Shown here one piece after another: positions 1-8,312 of a stretch of DNA of 23,935 nucleotides. A program made the translations under genes and the position numbers. Origin of the DNA: Verrucomicrobia bacterium UBA740 (GTDB lineage Bacteria; Verrucomicrobiota; Kiritimatiellia; RFP12; UBA1067); NCBI GenBank assembly GCA_002298665.1, contig DBKW01000037.1:1-23935 (forward strand), written 5' to 3'. Position 1 is the first letter of the stretch; each line of letters starts with the position of its first letter. Below the pieces are notes generated by a model. The model saw nothing but the letters and a program-made list of their open reading frames with translations, did not search any database and was not told the origin of the DNA.

Positions 1-70
1 TTTAGACAGGATTAACAGGATTCGGGGGCGGGACGCGTCGCGGGCGTCCCGTCCGTCCCGGTTGTCCCGT
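1..70. repeat. Interspersed repeat, left copy (inverted relative to the right-end copy)
   Basis: Positions 27-70 are the exact reverse complement of 23746-23789 (44 nt), and positions 1-21 match the reverse complement of 23800-23820. Read on the minus strand the element is a run of 9-bp units of the form cgggacNNN, followed by two aatcctgtN units and taaa. It contains the palindrome GGGACGC-7 nt-GCGTCCC. The copy is cut by the window edge. It lies beyond the cysK terminator and has no credible coding content. Confidence 0.85.
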
Positions 71-146
71 AACCATCCCTCTGCGTTCTCTGTGTGAGAT
101 AAATTTGGCCGTGGAGATCAGGAGAACGGGGAGAGCGGAACGAAGG

Positions 147-179
147 AATAAGAAAAGCGTCGTCCTAAGCGAACGACGC
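147..179 (-). terminator. Intrinsic terminator after cysK
   Basis: On the minus strand a perfect 7-bp stem (GCGTCGT/ACGACGC, 157-163 with 173-179) with a 9-nt loop is followed by TTTTCTTATT (156 down to 147). This is a standard Rho-independent terminator, placed about 50 nt past the cysK stop. It ends the metY-cysK transcript. Confidence 0.85.
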
Positions 180-181
180 AA

Positions 182-207
182 GGCGCCACCCCTAACAGGG
201 CGGCGCC
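182..207 (-). other. Second stem-loop between the cysK stop and the terminator
   Basis: GGCGCC at 182-187 pairs with GGCGCC at 202-207. An inner CCCT/AGGG pairing (191-193 region with 198-200) extends it. It has no U-tract of its own and sits just before the intrinsic terminator, so it may protect the 3' end or help termination. Confidence 0.5.
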
Positions 208-225
208 ATCTTTGAGGAGGAAACC

Positions 226-1146
226 TTACGCGAAGAGCCACGTGGAGAGGTACCGCTCGCCCGTGTCCGGAAGAAGCGCCACGATCGTCTTGCCGGCATA
301 GGCCGGATCCTTCGCGAGCTCCAGCGCCGCCCAGAGCGCCGCGCCCGAGGAAATGCCCACGAGCAGGCCGTCCTTCGCCGCGGCCGCGCGCGCCGTGGCG
401 CCGGCGTTGTCCGCCGAGACCGTGATCACCTTCGTGATGAGCGAGGTGTCCAGCGTCTTCGGGACGAAGCCCGCGCCGATGCCCTGGATCTTGTGCGGAC
501 CGGCCTTGCCCTGCGAAAGCACGGGGCTGGTGTCCGGTTCGACCGCGTAGAGGGCGACGGAGGGGTTCTTCTCGCGCAGGAACTTGCCCACGCCCGAGAG
601 GGTACCGCCCGTACCGACGCCCGCGACAAACGCGTCGACCTGGCCGTCCGCGTCCGCCCAGATTTCGGGTCCGGTCGTCTGGTAGTGGCGCTCGGGGTTG
701 GCGGGGTTCTCGAACTGCTGGAGGATGACCGCGCCCGTCTCGTTCTTGAGTTCCTCGGCCTTGGCGATCGCGCCCTTCATGCCGTTCGCGCCCGGGGTGA
801 GGACGATTTCCGCACCGTAGGCCGCGGCGAGTTTGCGCCGCTCGATGGACATGGTGTCCGGCATCGTGAGGATGAGGTGGTAGCCCTTGACGGCGCTCAC
901 GAGCGCGAGGCCGACGCCCGTGTTGCCGCTCGTGGGCTCCACGATCGTCGCGCCCGGCTTGAGGGCGCCCGCCTTTTCGGCGGCCTCGATCATCGCGAGC
1001 GCGATGCGGTCCTTCACGCTGCCGCCCGGGTTGAAGTACTCGACCTTGGCGAGCACGCGCGCGCCGCCGTGGTTGAGCTTGTTGGAGATTTCGACGAGCG
1101 GCGTGTTGCCGATCTTGTCGAGAATGGTTTTTGCGATCTTTGACAT
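226..1146 (-). CDS. cysK: Cysteine synthase A (O-acetylserine sulfhydrylase)
   Basis: This 306-residue PLP enzyme makes L-cysteine from O-acetylserine and sulfide in the cytoplasm. The PLP lysine is K45 in the NPGGSVKDR motif. The PTSGNTG loop at 71-77 binds substrate, GVGTGG at 176-181 forms the phosphate cup, and GKAGPHKIQGIGAGFVP lies at about 213-229. SSGA is at 266-269. The length is typical of bacterial CysK/CysM, and the GPHKIQGIG segment favours CysK. The ATG start has AAGGA about 7 nt upstream. It lies 94 nt after the O-acetylhomoserine sulfhydrylase gene with no obvious terminator or promoter between, so the two are probably co-transcribed. No cysE partner is present in the window. 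Confidence 0.95.
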   Translation of the reverse strand: MSKIAKTILDKIGNTPLVEISNKLNHGGARVLAKVEYFNPGGSVKDRIALAMIEAAEKAGALKPGATIVEPTSGNTGVGLALVSAVKGYHLILTMPDTMSIERRKLAAAYGAEIVLTPGANGMKGAIAKAEELKNETGAVILQQFENPANPERHYQTTGPEIWADADGQVDAFVAGVGTGGTLSGVGKFLREKNPSVALYAVEPDTSPVLSQGKAGPHKIQGIGAGFVPKTLDTSLITKVITVSADNAGATARAAAAKDGLLVGISSGAALWAALELAKDPAYAGKTIVALLPDTGERYLSTWLFA

Positions 1147-1234
1147 TTTCTGTTCCTTCTTTCTTCTTGCTTGCTGTTTGTTTTCTTTTTTGTTGTCCGT
1201 TATTTGCCAGGTGTTTTGTTTTTGGGGCCGCCGG

Positions 1235-1253
1235 GGCGCGTCAGATGCGCGCC
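1235..1253 (-). other. GC stem-loop straddling the metY stop codon
   Basis: A perfect 6-bp stem (GGCGCG/CGCGCC) holds a 7-nt loop that includes the stop codon. There is no U-tract after it, so it is not a normal terminator. It could stabilise the upstream message or tune cysK expression, or simply reflect high GC. Confidence 0.3.
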
Positions 1254-2530
1254 AGGGCTTGTTCCAGGTCTTCGATGATGTCGTCGATGTGCTCCAGGCC
1301 GATCGACAGGCGAATGAGTTCCGGGGTCAGGCCCGCCGCACGCTGCTGCTCTTCGGTGAGCTGCGAGTGGGTGGACGAAGCCGGGTGCACCGAGAGCGAC
1401 CGCGCGTCGCCGACGTTGGCGAGCTGCGTGAAGAGCTTGAGTCCGTCCACGACCGTGATGCCCTCCTTGACGCCGCCCTTGACGCCGAAGACGACCATTC
1501 CGCCCGCACCGTTCGGCAGGTACTTTTTCGCCAACTCGTACGAGGAGTCGCCCTCGAGGCCGGGATAGCGCACCCAGGCCACTTTCGGGTGGTTCTTGAG
1601 GTACTTCGCCACGGCGAGCGCGTTTTCCGAATGGCGGATGGCGCGCAGGGGAAGCGACTCCACGCCCTGGAGGAAGATCCAGTTCGCGTCTGGCGAAAGG
1701 GTCGGTCCGAGGTTGCGCAGCGGCACCGTGCGGAAGCGCGTGATGAAGGCGAGCTTGCCGGCGAGCTGCGACCAGACCGCGCCGTGGTACCCGAGGTCCG
1801 GCTCGTTGTAGAGCGAGAACTTCTTGTGGGACCAGTCGAACGTGCCCGCGTCGATCACCGCGCCGCCGATGCCCGCGCCGTGGCCGCCGATCCACTTCGA
1901 GAGCGAGTGGATGACGATATCCGCGCCGAACTTGATCGGCTGCTCGAGGATGGGCGTCGAGAACGTCGCGTCCACGACGAGCGGCAGGTTGTGGCGATGG
2001 GCGATTTCGGCGTACTTCTCGATGTCGGCCACGTCCAGCACGGGGTTGCCGATCGTCTCGATGTAGATGAAGCGCGTCTTGTCGTTGATCGCCGCTTCCG
2101 TCGCCGCGAAATCGTTCACCTTGACGTAGCGCGCATGGATGTTGCTCGACTGGGGCAAGATCACGTCGAACTGCGTGTAGGTTCCGCCGTAGAGGTTGGA
2201 GGCGGAGACGAACTCGTCGCCCGCCGCGGCTATGTTGAGGACGGTAAAGTAGATTGCCGCCGTGCCGGACGAGACCGTGATGGCCGCCGCGCCGCCTTCG
2301 AGCGCCGCCAGGCGCTTCTCGAGGACGTCCTCGGTCGGGTTCATCAAACGCGCATAGATGTTCGCCGCCTTCTTCAGCGCGAAACGATCCGCGCCGTCCT
2401 GGGCGTTCTTGAATTTGTAAGCCGTTGTGCGGTAGACAGGGACACCACACGAATCCGTCGCCGGGTCGCCGTCCCATCCCGCGTGGACCGCGAGCGTCTC
2501 GGCATGTAGTTTCTTCGCATTGTCGCTCAT
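1241..2530 (-). CDS. metY: O-acetylhomoserine sulfhydrylase (O-acetylhomoserine aminocarboxypropyltransferase)
   Basis: This Cys/Met-metabolism PLP enzyme makes homocysteine directly from O-acetylhomoserine and sulfide. From the chosen ATG it is 429 residues, the usual length for this subgroup and longer than most cystathionine synthases. The PLP lysine is K212 in SLSKWIGGHG, with VVDAT upstream at 185-189. SSGTAAI at 87-93 and the C-terminal SSTHSQLTEEQQ/LIRLSIGLEHIDDI segment are typical of the family. The frame stays open upstream, but the ATG at 2530 has GGAG at a 9-nt spacing. An ATG two codons earlier (2536) would leave only 3 nt. It precedes cysK, so the pair assimilates sulfide into both sulfur amino acids. 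Confidence 0.93.
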   Translation of the reverse strand: MSDNAKKLHAETLAVHAGWDGDPATDSCGVPVYRTTAYKFKNAQDGADRFALKKAANIYARLMNPTEDVLEKRLAALEGGAAAITVSSGTAAIYFTVLNIAAAGDEFVSASNLYGGTYTQFDVILPQSSNIHARYVKVNDFAATEAAINDKTRFIYIETIGNPVLDVADIEKYAEIAHRHNLPLVVDATFSTPILEQPIKFGADIVIHSLSKWIGGHGAGIGGAVIDAGTFDWSHKKFSLYNEPDLGYHGAVWSQLAGKLAFITRFRTVPLRNLGPTLSPDANWIFLQGVESLPLRAIRHSENALAVAKYLKNHPKVAWVRYPGLEGDSSYELAKKYLPNGAGGMVVFGVKGGVKEGITVVDGLKLFTQLANVGDARSLSVHPASSTHSQLTEEQQRAAGLTPELIRLSIGLEHIDDIIEDLEQALARI

Positions 2531-2580
2531 GTTCATCGACTCCTTTTCTTTCAGACCCTCCTGCGGGGTCAACGCTGAAT

Positions 2581-2609
2581 ATTGTATCATTTTTCAGGCG
2601 CGCTGACCA
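2581..2609 (-). promoter_or_regulatory. Candidate promoter of metY-cysK
   Basis: On the minus strand the -35-like TGGTCA (2609-2604) is separated by 17 nt from TACAAT (2586-2581). The -10 is preceded by TGA, giving an extended TGn -10. The predicted start near 2574 leaves a leader of about 44 nt with a small GACCC/GGGTC hairpin. That is too short for a SAM riboswitch or T-box. Confidence 0.5.
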
Positions 2610-2630
2610 TTCGGAAGTGCCGGAACGGTT

Positions 2631-2649
2631 CCATAGGTATCGCCTATGG
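2631..2649 (-). terminator. Stem-loop after rnhB, possible weak terminator
   Basis: A perfect CCATAGG/CCTATGG 7-bp stem with a 5-nt loop begins 14 nt past the rnhB stop. No U-tract follows, so intrinsic termination is doubtful. It is the only structured candidate for the end of the mreB-rnhB transcript. Confidence 0.35.
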
Positions 2650-2663
2650 CGAAAAGAAGCGGA

Positions 2664-3317
2664 TCAGAAGCGGAACGCGGCGGATTTCGCCTTCACGACA
2701 GGCGCGAAGGACATGCGGTGTTCGGGGCAGGGGCCGAGGATGGAAAGCGCCTTCAGGTGCGCCGCGGTCGGGTAGCCCTTGTGCTTGGCGAATCCGTAGC
2801 CGGGGTAGAGCCTGTCCAGGCGGCGGCAGTCGGCGTCGCGGGTGGACTTGGCCAGGATGGAGGCCGCGGCGATGAGCAGAGACATGCTGTCGCCCCTGAC
2901 GACGTTCTGGGAGGGGAAAGGCAAGCCGTCGACGGGGAGGCCGTCCACCAGGATGTGGACGGGGGCGTCCTGCGCGTCCAGTTCCGCGGCGAGGCCTTGC
3001 GCGGCGCGGCGCATGGCCATATGCGTGGCCGCGAGAATGTTGTGCTCGTCTATTTCCTGCGAGGAGGCGCTGGCGATGAACCACTTGCAGCCCGGCGTGG
3101 TCCTGATCAGCTCGGCCAGCTCGTCGCGGTGTTTTTCCGCGAGGCGCTTCGAATCGTCCACCTCGCGCCACGGTCCGTCCAGCAGCGCGGGCAATTCGGA
3201 CTGGGGCACCGTGACCGCAGCCGCATAGACGCCCCCCACGAGCGGGCCCCGTCCCGCCTCGTCTATTCCGATGACCGTTCCGCCCAATTTCTGCTCCAGC
3301 TCAATGCTTACTGCCAT
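2664..3317 (-). CDS. rnhB: Ribonuclease HII
   Basis: This 217-residue enzyme cleaves the RNA strand of RNA-DNA hybrids and incises at single ribonucleotides in DNA. The signature GIDEAGRGPLVGGV is at 17-30. Acidic residues D19, E20, D125 (in HILVDG) and D143 (in RGD) fit the metal-binding site. The AASILAKSTRD block (151-161) and YPGYGFAKHKGYPTAAH (171-187) are strongly conserved in type 2 RNase H. It overlaps the end of lpxK by 17 nt, so it is probably translated by coupling. I see no clear ribosome-binding site. It is the last gene of the mreB-led block. Confidence 0.95.
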   Translation of the reverse strand: MAVSIELEQKLGGTVIGIDEAGRGPLVGGVYAAAVTVPQSELPALLDGPWREVDDSKRLAEKHRDELAELIRTTPGCKWFIASASSQEIDEHNILAATHMAMRRAAQGLAAELDAQDAPVHILVDGLPVDGLPFPSQNVVRGDSMSLLIAAASILAKSTRDADCRRLDRLYPGYGFAKHKGYPTAAHLKALSILGPCPEHRMSFAPVVKAKSAAFRF

Positions 3318-4485
3318 GATCGTAAAAACATATACGGTTGATGATACGGTTGAAGTGCTCGCGGCCCTTGAGGATGTCGATGGCGATGCGAAGATAAAAG
3401 CACGGCACGGGCGTCGTTTCGAGGCGGGGGAAACGCACGGCGTCCTTCTCGGTCGTCACGAGCGCGTCCGCGCCGATGTCGGCCGTGCGGTTCAGCGCGT
3501 AGAGGACTTCGCCCGGATCGTAGCGGTGGTGGTCGGCATAGCGCTCGCACCAGACGACTTTCGCGCCCATGCGGCGGAGCGAATCCTCGAAGCCGCGCGG
3601 CGAGGCGATGCCCGACAGCGTGCAGAGCGTCTTGCCGGCGAGCCAGGCCAGCGGCAGCTCCTCGCGGCTCCAGACGTTGCGGAGCAGTTTGGGCGAATGG
3701 CGGCACTCCACGATTTCCGCCGTGGAATTGAGGGCGCGGATCTCGCGCGTGACTTCGGTCGTGTCGTCGGGGCACTTCGTCAGGAAGATGATGTCCGCGC
3801 GCTTGAGATGGCGCACGGGTTCGCGCAAAATGCCGCGCGGGAGCATGTGCCCGTTCCCGAACGGGTTCGTCGCGTCCACGAGGACGACCTCCACGGCGTG
3901 CTTCAGGCGCTGGTACTGGAAGCCGTCGTCCAGGATGAGCGTGTCGCAGCCCAGGCGGCGGACCGCCCAACGGCCGGCCTTGACGCGATCGCGGTCCACG
4001 ACGACGGCCACACCCGGCAGGTTGGAGGCGAGCATGTAGGGCTCGTCGCCGCCAATCGCCGCGTCCAGAAGCACGTGGCGGCCGTCCGAAACGACGAGCG
4101 GAGGGGAAATCGTCTGCACAAGCAGGCGTTGCCAGAGCGGACGCTCCTTGCGGCGGTAGCCGCGCGAAAGGATGGCGACGCGCCGGCCCTCGGCGGCAAG
4201 GGTCCGGGCGAAGAGTTCCGTCACGGGCGTCTTGCCCGTGCCGCCGGCCGTGACGTTCCCGATGGAAATGACCTGCACGCCCAGGGGGAAACGGCGCAAG
4301 AGGCCGATGCGGTAAAAGAAGTAGCGGACCGCCACCACCGCGGCGAAAAGAAAGCTCAACGCCTTCAGGAACGAGAGAAGCGCGCGCATGCCGCCGGAGA
4401 CGTCACGATCGGCACCCTTCTCCTGGATGATCTTGACGAGATATTTCTCCAGTCTTTCGACCGCGGTCTGGCGGGGCTTGCGCAT
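3301..4485 (-). CDS. lpxK: Tetraacyldisaccharide 4'-kinase
   Basis: This membrane-associated P-loop kinase phosphorylates the lipid A disaccharide at the 4' position to give lipid IVA. The Walker A-like GNVTAGGTGKTP lies at 76-87, and a hydrophobic segment at about 41-58 fits the N-terminal membrane helix. ILSRGYRRK (105-113), VDRDR and LILDDGFQYQ further downstream are family hallmarks. At 394 residues it is longer than the E. coli enzyme (about 330); part of the extra length is a charged N-terminal stretch before the helix. The ATG has GGAG/AGGA signals inside the end of lptD, 6 nt away. Its presence with lptD shows an LPS-type outer membrane. Confidence 0.93.
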   Translation of the reverse strand: MRKPRQTAVERLEKYLVKIIQEKGADRDVSGGMRALLSFLKALSFLFAAVVAVRYFFYRIGLLRRFPLGVQVISIGNVTAGGTGKTPVTELFARTLAAEGRRVAILSRGYRRKERPLWQRLLVQTISPPLVVSDGRHVLLDAAIGGDEPYMLASNLPGVAVVVDRDRVKAGRWAVRRLGCDTLILDDGFQYQRLKHAVEVVLVDATNPFGNGHMLPRGILREPVRHLKRADIIFLTKCPDDTTEVTREIRALNSTAEIVECRHSPKLLRNVWSREELPLAWLAGKTLCTLSGIASPRGFEDSLRRMGAKVVWCERYADHHRYDPGEVLYALNRTADIGADALVTTEKDAVRFPRLETTPVPCFYLRIAIDILKGREHFNRIINRICFYDHGSKH

Positions 4486-4491
4486 GGCGTC

Positions 4492-6723
4492 CTACTCCCC
4501 GAGCGGCGTCGCCATGGTCGGGCCCAGCGCACGCAAGTAGATGAAGAATCCGAATCGGTTGTCCGCGAGGTATTTCGACCCGTCGACGCGCGTATAGCCC
4601 GTCTGGTGCTCGGCATAGATGCGGAAGCCGAGGCAGTCGGTGCGCAGGTCGAACCACGCGCCGATCCGGTCGACTTCCTTCATGTCGCAGTCGTAGGAGA
4701 TATAGGGCCCCCAGGCGAACAAGTCGCAGACGTCGTGTTCGAGAGACAACTGCATGTAGGAGAGCTTCGTCCAGTTGAAGCGATCCTCCAGCGTGCCGCT
4801 CGTGGACGAGGCCGAGTAGTCCCACCAGCGATTGTCGCGCCGCGAATAGGCGAACTCCCAGTTGAACTTGTCGCTCAGCCGATGCTTCAGCGAGACCGCG
4901 GCGTAGGCGATCGTGTCGCTTTCGCCGTTCCATTCCGCGCACGCGCCGAATTGCGCGTCCTTTACGGGCATCCAGCGCGCGCGAAGCCCCGGGACGTAGA
5001 CGGTGTCGCCCTTGCCGCCGTAATTGGGGTCTTCGGGATTGACGGGGAGGCACTTGGTCAAATCGTCGCTCGTCCAATCGGTGTCGTTGAACTGGATGCG
5101 GCAATAGAGGTCGAGGTCCAGGACCGGACGCCGATAGCCGTCCTCGCCGCGTTTGTAAAAGACATTGCGGATGCCCGGCGTCACGCCGTACCAGGAGTAG
5201 GGCAGGCTGCGGCTGCGGCCGTCAAACTGGTCGAGCCAGTCGAAACTGCCGTCGTAGGCGTCGAACTTCAAAGGACGCGCGCCTTCCGACAAGCCCGAAT
5301 AGGACGCGTCCTGCACCAGGATGTCGACATAAGGCTCCACCGTGTGCGTCCAATCGCCGAAGTCGGCCCGTCCGCGCAGGGAGAGCGTCACGCCGCCTTC
5401 TATGATGGAGCGGTAGACGTTGTCGTCCGTGCGCGGCGTGCGCGTCTCGGGCGAACAATACATGCCCGCGGCGTTCCAGAACGTTCCGCGATAGGCGACC
5501 CGCGGCACGACGGAAAGAATGTCCGCAACCTTGAACGGGAGCGTGAAACGGTGATAGGTATCCACCCGCAGGGCCTGATAGTCCGCCCAGGGGCCCGGAT
5601 TGTAGCGGAAGGGCAAGGCCGTGGTGGCGGAGCCTATCTTCGCCGCCTGGCGATCCAGCCAGCCGATGCGCGAGGACGATTCGTAGTTCAGGGGCAAGCC
5701 AAAGACGGATGTCGGATTCATGTCGAAATAGGCTTCGGGGAGGCGCGAGACGCCTGAATAAAAGTCATTCAGGGGGCCTGACACGCTTACGCCGAAACTC
5801 AGCAGGGTCTCTATATGCTCCCAGGCCATTTCGCTCGAATTCATAAGCGTCAGATCGTTCTTGATGCCGAACATCTGCGTCTTCAGGAAATCCTCCTGTA
5901 TATAGGAGTCGCTCAGATAGGCGGCGTTCACCCGGACGGCGTCCCGCTCGGTCGGCTCCCAGCGATGACTGATCGACAGCGCATAGCGGTCGCGTTCGAC
6001 GGTACTGCCCCAGTTCTGATAGTTCCAGCGCTGCGAATCCGACCAATGGCGTTTGATGCGATCGTAGTCGTTGTCCAACGCGTAGTAGACCTTGAATTTC
6101 CCTCTCCCGAAGGGACCGAGCTGCCAATCCAGCGTCTGACCGAGCCCGACGCCGTTCTCCTTGCGGAGGTCGAAGCGCGTATTGCCGCCAAGCCCCCACG
6201 CGCCTTCCTCGAAGCTGCCGGCCAGTTTGTAGACATACTTCGTCATCACGTACGCGCCCCAGCGGCTCGTATAGCCCGGCATCACACGCCAACCATAGTC
6301 CGTGTTAAGCGGATAGTACCAGAGCGGAAGCCAGAAGACCGGCACGTTGAAAAGGCGCAGCCTCAAATTGCGGATGAAGACGTAATCTTCAGTCGCGTAT
6401 TTGAATTCGCCGTAGACACGCCAGTGCAAGTGGTCCCAGTCGTTCGTGCACGAGGTGATGTTCGACGGATCGGAGAACGTCAACAGCCCCTTCTCGTCGC
6501 GGGTCACGTTATCCGAGATAAGCTCGAAAGGCCACGAGACGACCCTCACGTTGCCAGTGGCCGCAAAGGCGCCGGTTTGGCGATCCGCGGCGAGTTTGTC
6601 GGCGCTTACGGCCATCCGGGACTTGGATTCGTCCGTCCAGACCAAAGGCGCGGGCTTATCCGCGGCGGAGGCGGCGCAAGCCGTCGCCGCGACGAACGCA
6701 CATAGAATCTGCAGTGTTTTCAT
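4492..6723 (-). CDS. lptD: LPS-assembly outer-membrane protein LptD
   Basis: LptD is the outer-membrane barrel that inserts lipopolysaccharide into the outer leaflet. This 743-residue protein opens with a signal peptide (MKTLQILCAFVAATACAASAA). An OstA/LptA-like jellyroll region follows at about 35-125 (KLAADRQTGAFAATGNVRVV). Next come RNLRLRLFNVPVFWLPLWYYPL, a typical LptD segment, and a long C-terminal stretch of alternating Tyr/Trp-rich strands expected of a large barrel. Cysteines occur early (NITSC) and late (DCDMKE, TDCLGF), compatible with disulfides, but I cannot assign pairs. Its ATG overlaps the rng stop as ATGA. No lptE gene is seen here. Confidence 0.88.
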   Translation of the reverse strand: MKTLQILCAFVAATACAASAADKPAPLVWTDESKSRMAVSADKLAADRQTGAFAATGNVRVVSWPFELISDNVTRDEKGLLTFSDPSNITSCTNDWDHLHWRVYGEFKYATEDYVFIRNLRLRLFNVPVFWLPLWYYPLNTDYGWRVMPGYTSRWGAYVMTKYVYKLAGSFEEGAWGLGGNTRFDLRKENGVGLGQTLDWQLGPFGRGKFKVYYALDNDYDRIKRHWSDSQRWNYQNWGSTVERDRYALSISHRWEPTERDAVRVNAAYLSDSYIQEDFLKTQMFGIKNDLTLMNSSEMAWEHIETLLSFGVSVSGPLNDFYSGVSRLPEAYFDMNPTSVFGLPLNYESSSRIGWLDRQAAKIGSATTALPFRYNPGPWADYQALRVDTYHRFTLPFKVADILSVVPRVAYRGTFWNAAGMYCSPETRTPRTDDNVYRSIIEGGVTLSLRGRADFGDWTHTVEPYVDILVQDASYSGLSEGARPLKFDAYDGSFDWLDQFDGRSRSLPYSWYGVTPGIRNVFYKRGEDGYRRPVLDLDLYCRIQFNDTDWTSDDLTKCLPVNPEDPNYGGKGDTVYVPGLRARWMPVKDAQFGACAEWNGESDTIAYAAVSLKHRLSDKFNWEFAYSRRDNRWWDYSASSTSGTLEDRFNWTKLSYMQLSLEHDVCDLFAWGPYISYDCDMKEVDRIGAWFDLRTDCLGFRIYAEHQTGYTRVDGSKYLADNRFGFFIYLRALGPTMATPLGE

Positions 6724-8312
6724 ACTTGTGAATAGAGAACCTGGGAGGTGGCCGCATCGAGAATGGAAAAGGCCTCGGGATGGCGGTGTAATTCCGAGAC
6801 AAACGTCAAGCGCGTGTTGTATTCTTTTTGAAGTTCGGCCAGAATCGTGGCGTCTTCCGTCCGCAAACGCTGCATGACCTGCGGCGCGATTACGATCTTG
6901 GGTTCGAAGGGCTTGTTGGTCGAAGCCGCCTTCTTGAGGAGCGTCACGAGCTTGCGCTGGATTTCGATGGAGACTGCCAGCGGACTCTTCACCACGCCAT
7001 GTCCCTGGCAGTAGGGGCAGGTCGAGGTCAACTGCGAAAGAATCGACTGATCCTGGCGCTGGCGCGACATTTCCAGAAGCCCCAGCTCGCTGATGTCCAG
7101 CACGTTTGTGCGCGCCCGGTCGCGCCGTAGCGCATCCTTCAGGGCGCGGCAGACTTGCTTCTGGTTCTTGCGGCTCTTCATGTCGATCAAGTCCAGGACC
7201 ACAAGGCCTCCAATATTGCGCAGACGCAATTGCCGCGCGACTTCCTCCACGGCCTGAAGGTTCACTTCCAGGATGGCGTCTTCCTGCGAACCGTTGCCCT
7301 TGTAGTGGCCCGTGTTGACGTCCACGGCGATAAGCGCTTCCGTCTCGTCTATCACAAGATAGCCGCCGGACTTGAGGGGAACCTTGCGCGCAAAAGCCTC
7401 GCTCAATTGACGGTCGAGACCATAGTGGTCGAAAATGTTCGCGTCGCCGTCGTAACGGCGTATCTTCGACTTCGCGCGGCGGGAAATGCGCGCGGTTATC
7501 TCGCGCATGCGCTCATAGCTTTTCGCGTCATCGATGATTATCGCGTCCACATCTTCCGTCAACCAGTCCCGGACAACGCGCTCGCACAGATCCGGCTCCT
7601 GGAAAATGCAGCAGGGCGTGCGCAAATTGCGGATGTTTCCCTGCATCTCGTTCCAGATGGAGACCAGGTTCCGCAGGTCGCGCGCGAAGGCCTGCGCCGT
7701 CGCGCCTAGACCGGCCGTACGCACCACGACGCCCACATTCTCGGGCAGCGGCAGACGGTCCAGAATCTTCTTCAGGCGCTGGCGCTCTTTGGCGTCGCCG
7801 ATTTTCTTGGAAACGCCCCGCAAGGAAACGCCGCGGTTGTCCTTGGCGCCCGGCATCATGACCAGATAACGCCCGGGGATGGAAAGGTTCGCGACGACAC
7901 GCGGTCCTTTCGTGGAAATCGGCCCCTTGGTGACCTGCACGACGATTTCGCTTCCCGGCGGGAAACGCTTGGCGATTTCGGCGTCGGAAAGGCGCGAGGC
8001 CTTGCGTCCCTTGTTGCGGCGACCATCGTCCTCGTCCAGCAGGGACTCCTCGTCGGGCATGATGTCCCAATAATGCAAAAACGCGTTTTTCTTGAGGCCG
8101 ATATCCACAAACGCCGCCTGAAGGTCGTTTTCCAGATTTTGGATGCGTCCTTTGAAGACACTGCCCACAAGGCGCTCTTCTTCGGGATGCTCGACCATGA
8201 ACTCCTCAAGCCGTCCGTTTTCCAGGACCGCGACGCGCGTTTCCAGCCTTTCCACGTTTATTATGATTTCACGTTTCATCTTTGAACGTTTTAGCCAGCC
8301 AAACAGATTCAT
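6720..8312 (-). CDS. rng: Ribonuclease G/E family endoribonuclease
   Basis: This 530-residue enzyme belongs to the RNase E/G family, which cuts single-stranded RNA at 5' rRNA precursors and mRNAs. An S1 RNA-binding domain begins near 46 (VGSVFKGRIQNLENDLQAAFVDIG). The catalytic core has D331 in IAVDVNTG and D374 in LDLIDMKSRKN, matching the family's Mg-binding aspartates. The Zn-link CPYC is at 432-435. The absence of a long C-terminal tail makes it RNase G-like rather than RNase E-like. The ATG at 8312 has GAGGA at good spacing and overlaps the rodA stop as ATGA. A later ATG (8279) has no such signal. rng also lies beside mreBCD in E. coli, so this linkage looks old. Confidence 0.92.
   Translation of the reverse strand: MNLFGWLKRSKMKREIIINVERLETRVAVLENGRLEEFMVEHPEEERLVGSVFKGRIQNLENDLQAAFVDIGLKKNAFLHYWDIMPDEESLLDEDDGRRNKGRKASRLSDAEIAKRFPPGSEIVVQVTKGPISTKGPRVVANLSIPGRYLVMMPGAKDNRGVSLRGVSKKIGDAKERQRLKKILDRLPLPENVGVVVRTAGLGATAQAFARDLRNLVSIWNEMQGNIRNLRTPCCIFQEPDLCERVVRDWLTEDVDAIIIDDAKSYERMREITARISRRAKSKIRRYDGDANIFDHYGLDRQLSEAFARKVPLKSGGYLVIDETEALIAVDVNTGHYKGNGSQEDAILEVNLQAVEEVARQLRLRNIGGLVVLDLIDMKSRKNQKQVCRALKDALRRDRARTNVLDISELGLLEMSRQRQDQSILSQLTSTCPYCQGHGVVKSPLAVSIEIQRKLVTLLKKAASTNKPFEPKIVIAPQVMQRLRTEDATILAELQKEYNTRLTFVSELHRHPEAFSILDAATSQVLYSQV

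Noticed and set aside
2..241. A small minus-strand frame over the left repeat, and a similar one at 23583-23891.
   Set aside because: Their residues come from the repeats (NPVNPV, INRMGRIGG, YxWVGW). No start signal or family supports a gene.
2531..2580. A SAM riboswitch or T-box before metY.
   Set aside because: The predicted leader is only about 44 nt and holds just one 5-bp hairpin, too small for any known sulfur or amino-acid riboswitch.
3271..5757. An 828-codon + strand frame antisense to lpxK and lptD, and a similar 787-codon frame at 15451-17814 antisense to the GH3 gene.
   Set aside because: Both are shadows of well-supported minus-strand genes, with low-complexity Arg/Val/Asp/His-rich products and no motifs.
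6720..8312. The segment between residues about 82 and 118 of RNase G as a novel insertion in the S1 domain.
   Set aside because: Classical RNase G has a comparable segment at this point, so the length is normal.
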